From: Nitrospira sp.
Lineage (GTDB): Bacteria > Nitrospirota > Nitrospiria > Nitrospirales > Nitrospiraceae
Direction: 5' to 3'
Assembly (NCBI GenBank): GCA_016873515.1
Contig: VGXB01000006.1
Span: 1-64,000, forward strand
DNA: 64,000 bases
Part shown: one piece after another, positions 58,712 to 64,000 of the stretch
Layout of the letters: every line of letters begins with the position of its first letter
How positions within the stretch are numbered: the first letter of the stretch is position 1
The notes under the pieces: model-generated
What the model was told of the DNA's origin: nothing
What the model saw: the letters and a program-made list of their open reading frames with translations, nothing else
Databases searched by the model: none
Position numbers and translations under genes: made by a program

Positions 58712-59122
58712 CTACGCGGCTTTGTGAAGTGCGAGAACACGTTTGATCGTGGATTCGAGGTTCGGGAGCAGCATGACACCGAGACGGCGGGTCATGACCA
58801 GCCTCAGTACATCGGCATAGGCCATGTTTTCTACGCAATACAAATAGGCCATCACCACTGAAACGGATCGGCGCATTCCGGTACGGCAACAGACCAAGAC
58901 TGGATTTTGCACGATATGCCACTCCACCCACCGAACAGCCTCGGCCAATCGCCTTGGATTCGCCTTACCGAAATCCTTGAATGGAATCTTGCCGTAAGCG
59001 AGTCAAGTCATCGCCTCGACCGTGTATTCTTCGGTCACCAACAACAGCGCACCGCTTTGGACAGGCAGTTGCATGAGATCGTTGATGTTCCCAACAAACA
59101 ATTGGTCTGTAACGAGATTCAT
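58712..59122 (-). pseudogene. Dual-specificity phosphatase gene interrupted by TGA
   Basis: From ATG 59122 the frame encodes NLVTDQLFVGNINDLMQLP, which is a typical start of dual-specificity phosphatases, then TGA after LLLVTEEYTVEAMT. It continues in the same frame with LAYGKIPFKDF and the active-site loop VLVCCRTGMRRSVSVVMAYL, in which the usual HC is CC. The downstream half alone (78 residues from a TTG) contains the P-loop but lacks the fold's N-terminus. It is either a pseudogene or UGA read-through; the first is more likely. Confidence 0.7.
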
Positions 59123-59250
59123 TGTCTGCTCAGTGAAGCACTCTGCTTGAAAGATCAAGCATCAATCAGATCCACACAGTTGCAGTCTGTTTCCAGAGAC
59201 CGCTATACTGAACCCTATTACACACAGGGAAAATCGGCAGGGCATCCTCG

Positions 59251-59610
59251 ATGGTTACACTAACCCAGCAGGAAGTGGAGCGGCGCCTCAGTACCGTGCC
59301 CTGCGCTATCTGTAAACAGTCCAACTTTGCCATCGACGAACGATTCATGGGGACCGACGGGGACTGGCGGGGTCTCTGCAAGAAGTGCTTTTATACCTTT
59401 CCGGTCTATACCGACGCAGAGTTTTACTTGCGCACGCAACCGGATGTGCCGTATCGGCTGAAAGAGGTGTCCTGCACTGCCTGCAACCATCAGGGAGTCA
59501 GTCTGGACTTCCGGGCCACGATGTCCGTACGCGACGCCTATTATTTTGTGACCTGCCAAACCTGCAAGCGGCAGTTTACGGAGAAATCATCGCTGGAAGC
59601 ATACGAATAA
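59251..59610 (+). CDS. Small cysteine-cluster (zinc-ribbon-like) protein
   Basis: This 119-residue protein has four Cys pairs: CAIC, CKKC, CTAC and CQTC, in two matched sets about 25-35 residues apart, as expected for two zinc ribbons. No signal peptide or catalytic motif is present. A cytoplasmic metal-binding protein of unknown function. The next small ORF follows after 38 bases. Confidence 0.6.
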   Translation: MVTLTQQEVERRLSTVPCAICKQSNFAIDERFMGTDGDWRGLCKKCFYTFPVYTDAEFYLRTQPDVPYRLKEVSCTACNHQGVSLDFRATMSVRDAYYFVTCQTCKRQFTEKSSLEAYE

Positions 59611-59648
59611 CTCAGCACGCCCCAGCGATACTAGGGTATAGTGGCCAT

Positions 59649-59831
59649 ATGACTGACACACCTAAACAGACCGAACCCACTACTCCGGAAACCACGCCCA
59701 AGATGAGAAAAGAGCTTCCGCTCATCTCCGTCCCGGACGACCGCGACATGATCGCTGAAGAAATGGCCGAGCTGTTTGAGGAAGACAAAGTCTCCCACCA
59801 ACATGGCAGCTCAGAGCCGGAAGCGGATTAA
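59649..59831 (+). CDS. Small acidic hypothetical protein
   Basis: This 60-residue protein starts at ATG 59649 (MTDTPKQTEPT) and is Thr/Pro/Glu-rich, with a predicted helix MIAEEMAELFEED. It is not recognised. The ORF frame is open further left without a better start. A weak ribosome site keeps confidence low. Confidence 0.4.
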   Translation: MTDTPKQTEPTTPETTPKMRKELPLISVPDDRDMIAEEMAELFEEDKVSHQHGSSEPEAD

Positions 59832-59994
59832 GCCTCGTCAAACGTCATCTGTCAACCGTCAATCGTAAAATTCCGGCACCTTCCACATCACTCACAGCGC
59901 TGAGCACTCTTACTCTGTTCAACGCGTTGGCTCGACTGTGCTACGTCTCAGGCTGCTTGGCGTCGCAACCTTGCTGAGGTCACACTATGCTCAG

Positions 59995-60576
59995 CCTGAA
60001 CCTCGAACACGCGCCGCCATTGATCACGATCAGGGGCGCTTCGTAGCTGTACCTTTTCCGGTTATTGATTCTGCCGCTTATAAAAATTTGTCACATCCAG
60101 CAAGGTCTCTTTTAATTGAAATCGATTGACAGTACTGTTTTGATAACAACGGAAGATTGCTGGCATCGTATGCATTCTTGCGTAAACGTAGATGGACAAG
60201 TGCAGACACCATCACAAGAGCAAAACGTGAGTTACTAGCGGCTGGTTTCATTTACAAGACTGTTAAAGGTTGCCGTCCCAACAAGATAAGTTGGTATGCA
60301 GTCACTTGGCGTCCCATTGATCGCTTGCAAGGGTATGACGAAGGTGCAGTTCAATCATTTGTCAGAAGTGCTTACGCAAGAAATGCAGAACTTAAACCGG
60401 CTACCTGTCAATGTTGATCATCAATAATGCCGCCTCGCGGTCTAAGAACCACAGTTGCTAGACTTGCTGCCGATCTTATAAGTGATCTATTTGACGGAAC
60501 GGCTAGACTGTTACACGGAAACCATTTAGAAAAGTCATCTGTTGCCAGGCAGTGGAAATTAAATAAAGAGTCTTAG
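59995..60576 (+). pseudogene. Decayed foreign HTH-type gene with two in-frame TGA codons
   Basis: One frame stays open apart from TGA at 60127-60129 and at 60415-60417. It gives DQGRFVAVPFPVIDSAAYKNL, SHPARSLLIEI, then NNGRLLASYAFLRKRRWTSADTIT and KRELLAAGFIYKTVKGCRPNKISWYAVTW, ending with MPPRGLRTT and a GNHLEKSS region. It resembles a family of proteins in mobile elements of proteobacteria with a winged-helix-like core. It is AT-richer than its surroundings. The left limit is unclear; the ORF is open from 59938. Confidence 0.6.
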
Positions 60577-60747
60577 GTTTTACAGGGGCGAGCAACGTGA
60601 GGTTCTCTTGATGGCGCTGATGGTTCTTTGTGTGCCGATTAGGGCTATTTCACGCCATTTAAACCAATTCGAGTGGGTCGCCGCTACCGTCTCAGACTCA
60701 ACTTGACGATCCGCGCCGAACACGCACACCGTTCATCCAGACCTTCG

Positions 60748-61926
60748 TTAGACCGGACGAATAATCTTCACACCAGAACTTTGTTCAATCCGTCCTAACG
60801 CCGACACCTTACCATGTCGCTCTTTATGAACAATCCGTTCAATTTGTACAATCGCCCCGCGATGCCACTGACTAAATGCTTCGTTTTGCGGTGATGCGAG
60901 CCGATCTTGGCGACCCACCTCAGGCCTGCCTGTCTCATTGCATAACCAGGCCCGTTTCTCCCCCTTCATCTCCCGCAGCTCGCTCACCACTCGGTACACA
61001 TCCGGCCGCCGTTCGACAATCGTCTTGCCGTCTTTCCTCAGTAGCAAATAGGAGAATTTCAGCGCGTCTTTGATGAAGCCGACTTCCTTGTCCATCCGTT
61101 GAATCGATTCCGGTGTTTTCCATGTGCGTTCTTCATGGCACCAGTCGTGTGGATTGATCAACGCCGGGCAGCTGTTCTCATGAAAGCAGGGACTAAAGAC
61201 TGTGCAGATCCTTTCTTGAAGCAGCCGGTCACGCACCTGAAGCATCGCGCGCGACGTGTCCCGCAAGGCCGGCTCGACAATCATCATGGTGCCATGCGTA
61301 GCCAGCAGCATGAATGCCTCGGCCACCAGACGAGTCCGTGTCTCAATCGGATCCTTCGAGCCCACATACAGTTCGTTCAGACAATTAGCGAGAATGATGA
61401 GATCGAACGGAGCCTTTCCCCTTATTTGCGCTAACCATGTTCTTCGTTCGAGGTCTCCTTCGTACGTATATAGTCTCGCCTGGGTGATCCTTGTTGCTCG
61501 GCAGTACCCATTCCATAGCTGATTCGCTTGACGAATTGTCTCAGGCACATTATCCAGCGCCACGACGGAGAGTGCGGACGAGAAGCGACGGCGATACCAC
61601 CAGTCGAGTACGGCTAGCGCTCCCGTTCCAGGCCCAGAGCCGAGATCCAACACAGAGAATCGACGGCTGTCTTCAGGGACAGGCATCTCATCAAGTAAGA
61701 TCTGGATCTTCGATAGGTTAACTGGAAGAAAGTACCTCAGATACGCGGCTGCTAGGATAGGATCATCCAAATAGGCCCGGCTGATCGCGTCCCGTTCCCT
61801 GGTAAAGAGCCGCGAGAGTCCAGCTACGGCCTGCACGAATCGAGCATCTGACATCGCCTTCACAGAAAGAATCTCCTCGATGACTTGGAGTAATAGCGAG
61901 GAGACTGTGGCGTTGTGGCGTTGCAT
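60748..61926 (-). CDS. Rsm22-type methyltransferase-like protein
   Basis: This 392-residue protein has SAM-binding motif I in VLDLGSGPGTGALAVL, LANCLNELY, IVEPALRDTSRAML, a Cys-rich segment around FSPCFHENSCPALINPHDWCHEE and KFSYLLLRKD, and the end-region CNETGRPEVGRQDR. These are hallmarks of the Rsm22/mitochondrial small-subunit-associated family. It would act on or assemble the small ribosomal subunit. Cys residues may bind Fe-S. It is divergent from the small ORF at 61965. Confidence 0.82.
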   Translation of the reverse strand: MQRHNATVSSLLLQVIEEILSVKAMSDARFVQAVAGLSRLFTRERDAISRAYLDDPILAAAYLRYFLPVNLSKIQILLDEMPVPEDSRRFSVLDLGSGPGTGALAVLDWWYRRRFSSALSVVALDNVPETIRQANQLWNGYCRATRITQARLYTYEGDLERRTWLAQIRGKAPFDLIILANCLNELYVGSKDPIETRTRLVAEAFMLLATHGTMMIVEPALRDTSRAMLQVRDRLLQERICTVFSPCFHENSCPALINPHDWCHEERTWKTPESIQRMDKEVGFIKDALKFSYLLLRKDGKTIVERRPDVYRVVSELREMKGEKRAWLCNETGRPEVGRQDRLASPQNEAFSQWHRGAIVQIERIVHKERHGKVSALGRIEQSSGVKIIRPV

Positions 61927-61964
61927 AAGCCTAGTGTATGCTCACCGCATCAGGGAGGACAACT

Positions 61965-62213
61965 ATGACAGACGACATTATGAAGGCCTACAAAGACGTC
62001 GAATCAGCGGTGGAGCGCTATATCAGGCTTCTCCACGATCACGTGTCCATGTTGCAGAACATCGAACCACCTGGATCCGACAAGGTCATACGGCTGACGG
62101 CGGGATCAAAGGCCATGACGGACAGTGCGTCGATCTATCTCTCCTATGCCAAATACGTGGCCTACGGCATGCCGATGAGCGAAGAAATGGTGGAGGATGA
62201 GATACAGAGCTAG
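61965..62213 (+). CDS. Small hypothetical helical protein
   Basis: This 82-residue protein starts at ATG 61965 behind GGGAGGAC. It is predicted to be largely helical (IMKAYKDVESAVERYIRLLHDHVSMLQ) and acidic at the C-terminus. No known domain is seen. The good ribosome site and codon use support it as real. It converges with the oxidoreductase gene. Confidence 0.6.
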   Translation: MTDDIMKAYKDVESAVERYIRLLHDHVSMLQNIEPPGSDKVIRLTAGSKAMTDSASIYLSYAKYVAYGMPMSEEMVEDEIQS

Positions 62214-62266
62214 TGATGGGCCATTAGCTTTCAGCTGATAGCTGTTGGCTGAAGGCGGAGAAAGAC

Positions 62267-62301
62267 GAAAGCCCGTCAGGTACAGTGCCTGACGGGCTTT
62301 C
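62267..62301. terminator. Strong hairpin terminator between convergent genes
   Basis: GAAAGCCCGTCAGG and CCTGACGGGCTTTC form a perfect 14-bp stem around a 7-base loop. T-rich flanks follow in both directions (CATCTTTCTC on the plus strand, GTCTTTC on the minus), so it can end both the 61965 gene and the oxidoreductase gene. Confidence 0.85.
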
Positions 62302-62322
62302 ATCTTTCTCTCTCGTGCGATT

Positions 62323-63657
62323 CTAAATACTGCGCATAAAATGGGCGACTTCGTCAGGATTAACAGTCCCCCCCATGATTTGTGACATGGCAACGTTTGT
62401 GGACTTCTTGCCGGTCAAACCGGACTCGACTTCGTCCACGATCAATTCCACCGGCATCGATTGACCGCCGTAGACACGCGGACCGCCGATGATCTTGGCT
62501 TTCGAAAAGCCGTAGATCGCCGTGGCAACTTCCTTGGCCAACCAGCCGACGTAGTTGAATTCCGGCACCACGATCAGCTTGGCCTTGCCGCAAAGCTGAC
62601 GCAATTCCTGGGTCGGGAACGGACGGAGCGAACGAACCTTGATCAAGCCAACGTTCAGGCCTTTCTCTTTGCAGAGGCGCACGGCTTCCCGAGATTGTGC
62701 CGCTGCACTTCCGGAGGCGATGATGATCGCTTCGGCACCTTCGATGTTCTCTGCTGTGAGCAATCCGCCCATGTACTTATGGATGTACCTGCGTGACCGC
62801 TCCACAGCTGCCCACACTTCCTGTTGCCACACAGCGTGAATGTTGTACGCCATGAAGTTGGACTTTTGGACCGGGGCATCGCGAGACAAGCGAGCGGGAG
62901 GATTCTCCGCGTCAAGTACTGGCACTGCGCCACGCCAGGCTTCTCGCGGCGGCAACTTAATTCCACGGTCTTGCATGCGCACATAGCCGCGCGCGTGTGT
63001 CACGAAGAACCCGTCACAACAGACGCCGACTGGCAACGTCACATCGTTCTTTTCACTGATCGTGAATCCCGCCATGGTAAAGTCGAACATGTCTTGCTGG
63101 TTTTCGGCGTGAAATACGATCATGCCGCAGTTCAATAAATACGAGACTTCGATGTTATCCGGCTGAATAGCGAGCGGCGCGTTGACCACACGGCAGGTGA
63201 ACATCGCGACAACTGGAAGACGGTGGCCTGGCCAGGAAGCGATCCCTTCCAACCCACGCAACGTGCCGGGACCCGCAGTCGCCGTATAACAACGAACACC
63301 AGAGCGGGACCCACCGGCGATGGCTGCCATGACGCCGACTTCTTCTTCGCCCCGATAATATTCTTTCACATAACCTTCGCCATAGAGCACACCCACAAGC
63401 TGCATGGTTTCCGATTGCGGAGTGATCGGATAGGCGATGGCCAAATCCACGTTCGAACGGCGGATGGCCTCTTTCGCCGCTTCGCTGCCGGTGATGAATT
63501 CCTTGGTCCGCGGTGCTTCGTGGAACATGTACTCCGGCGTCACCACTTTTTGCCGTTTGGCCTCGGCGTGCGGATCTTTCTTGGCCGCGCTGGGTGGAGC
63601 CGCTACACTGGTGATCGGATCACCTTGAGGATTTGTTTTGACTTCAGTTTCGCTCAT
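62323..63657 (-). CDS. porA: 2-oxoacid:ferredoxin oxidoreductase, alpha subunit
   Basis: This 444-residue protein matches the alpha subunit of pyruvate/2-oxoglutarate:ferredoxin oxidoreductases: TGSEAAKEAIRRSNVDLAIAYPITPQSE at the start of the core, GSRSGVRCYTATAGPGTLRGLE, then a C-terminal domain with GLIKVRSLRPFP and KLIVVPEFNYVGWLAKEV. About 50 extra Lys/Pro-rich residues precede the core. It carries part of the TPP-dependent carboxylation site with a separate beta subunit. It is the last gene before a terminator, so other subunits lie upstream (to the right). Confidence 0.9.
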   Translation of the reverse strand: MSETEVKTNPQGDPITSVAAPPSAAKKDPHAEAKRQKVVTPEYMFHEAPRTKEFITGSEAAKEAIRRSNVDLAIAYPITPQSETMQLVGVLYGEGYVKEYYRGEEEVGVMAAIAGGSRSGVRCYTATAGPGTLRGLEGIASWPGHRLPVVAMFTCRVVNAPLAIQPDNIEVSYLLNCGMIVFHAENQQDMFDFTMAGFTISEKNDVTLPVGVCCDGFFVTHARGYVRMQDRGIKLPPREAWRGAVPVLDAENPPARLSRDAPVQKSNFMAYNIHAVWQQEVWAAVERSRRYIHKYMGGLLTAENIEGAEAIIIASGSAAAQSREAVRLCKEKGLNVGLIKVRSLRPFPTQELRQLCGKAKLIVVPEFNYVGWLAKEVATAIYGFSKAKIIGGPRVYGGQSMPVELIVDEVESGLTGKKSTNVAMSQIMGGTVNPDEVAHFMRSI

Positions 63658-63697
63658 AGTTGCACCTCTTGGCTAAATCGAGCGTTTCAGCCCGATC

Positions 63698-64000
63698 TTA
63701 TCCTTCCCGCTTCATTTGTTCGGCAGTATGGCCGAACATGGCCGCGCTGCCGCTCTCCCCAGGTGTTGGCGCGAATTCCAGAGGATTTGCATGGGTCTTA
63801 CCACCGTGGACCTTCGATTGCGTACCGGTAAAGCGCACGTTCTCCCCATTTGCTGGAAGCTTGATACCCATTTCTTCGCGCACCCTTTTAAAGATCTGCG
63901 CAACACGTTTGATCTTAAGGGTACCGGCGTCCCGAATCGTGAGCATGGCATCTTCGTGGCCCTGTTCGGCGCAAATAGCCATCGTGCAGCAATTCGTTCC
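63698..64000 (-). CDS. 5'-truncated-by-window gene upstream of porA
   Basis: The frame runs past position 64000 (GTNCCTMAICAEQGHEDAM). The visible 100 residues include two adjacent cysteines, a basic helix (LKIKRVAQIFKRVREEMGI) and a Gly/Thr/Pro-rich tail ending MFGHTAEQMKREG. It is 40 bases upstream of the alpha-subunit gene, so may be another subunit of the oxidoreductase; this is inference from position. The family is not recognised. Confidence 0.5.
   Translation of the reverse strand, partial: GTNCCTMAICAEQGHEDAMLTIRDAGTLKIKRVAQIFKRVREEMGIKLPANGENVRFTGTQSKVHGGKTHANPLEFAPTPGESGSAAMFGHTAEQMKREG

Noticed and set aside
58712-59122. Selenoprotein reading of the TGA in the phosphatase gene
   Set aside because: The TGA is far from the active-site cysteine and no SECIS-like hairpin is seen directly after it; decay is simpler.

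Overview
The window most likely comes from a Nitrospirota bacterium, probably Nitrospira. It is moderately GC-rich. Its right third carries an almost complete reductive TCA (rTCA) operon: two-subunit ATP-citrate lyase, aconitase, monomeric isocitrate dehydrogenase, a fumarate reductase/succinate dehydrogenase-type pair and succinyl-CoA synthetase. A 2-oxoacid:ferredoxin oxidoreductase alpha subunit lies at the right edge. The genus is inferred from gene content; no search was possible.

Layout. 1-2.4 kb: poorly defined small ORFs, a hydrolase-like protein and a truncated exported protein. 2.5-11 kb: two exported proteins, then five HEAT-repeat genes interspersed with a DCC-type thiol oxidoreductase and an exported beta-propeller protein. 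11-18.7 kb: UDP-glucose dehydrogenase, a membrane-anchored spermidine-synthase-like protein, tmRNA, a BT1/MFS transporter, an SDR protein with an altered catalytic residue, an AlkA-type glycosylase and a nitroreductase. 18.7-24.5 kb: a complete RND efflux operon. 24.7-26.8 kb: an AT-richer patch with a truncated STAS protein, a recombinase remnant, a Sel1-repeat protein and a thermonuclease-type lipoprotein. 26.9-30.8 kb: a two-component system behind a clear activator-type promoter, an orphan CbbQ/NorQ AAA+ protein and a decayed PAS sensor gene. 30.8-39.7 kb: a divergent pair, namely a leftward operon with a YkgJ-DUF2156 fusion, and a rightward operon with an ATP-grasp-like protein, a glutaredoxin, a KamA radical-SAM enzyme, a long dCTP deaminase, a membrane protein, two rSAM/selenodomain-associated transferases and an SDR. 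39.9-44.4 kb: cell-envelope genes (DUF4105, DUF3015, M48 protease, AIM24). 44.6-57.6 kb: an IS3 remnant and the leftward rTCA operon (aclB-aclA-acn-icd-FeS-flavoprotein-sucC-sucD) with a recognisable promoter upstream of aclB. 57.8-64 kb: mutM, a nonsense-interrupted phosphatase gene, small proteins, a decayed foreign HTH gene, an Rsm22-type methyltransferase, and the oxidoreductase subunit plus a partial gene running off the right edge.

How the genes work together. The rTCA operon encodes the citrate-cleaving, citrate/isocitrate, fumarate/succinate and succinyl-CoA steps of CO2 fixation; the oxidoreductase at 62.3-63.7 kb would supply a ferredoxin-dependent carboxylation step. The iron-sulphur partner of the flavoprotein has an extra cysteine predicted to convert the usual 3Fe-4S site to 4Fe-4S, which would suit fumarate reduction. 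The least-described unit is the KamA/ATP-grasp/YkgJ-DUF2156 neighbourhood. Many spacers, and a few gene ends, carry short-period degenerate repeats that look like one dispersed family.

Spacers of about 200-275 bases at 24459-24730, 26742-26868, 29087-29285 and 32519-32714 show no gene. No tRNA, rRNA or CRISPR array was seen.
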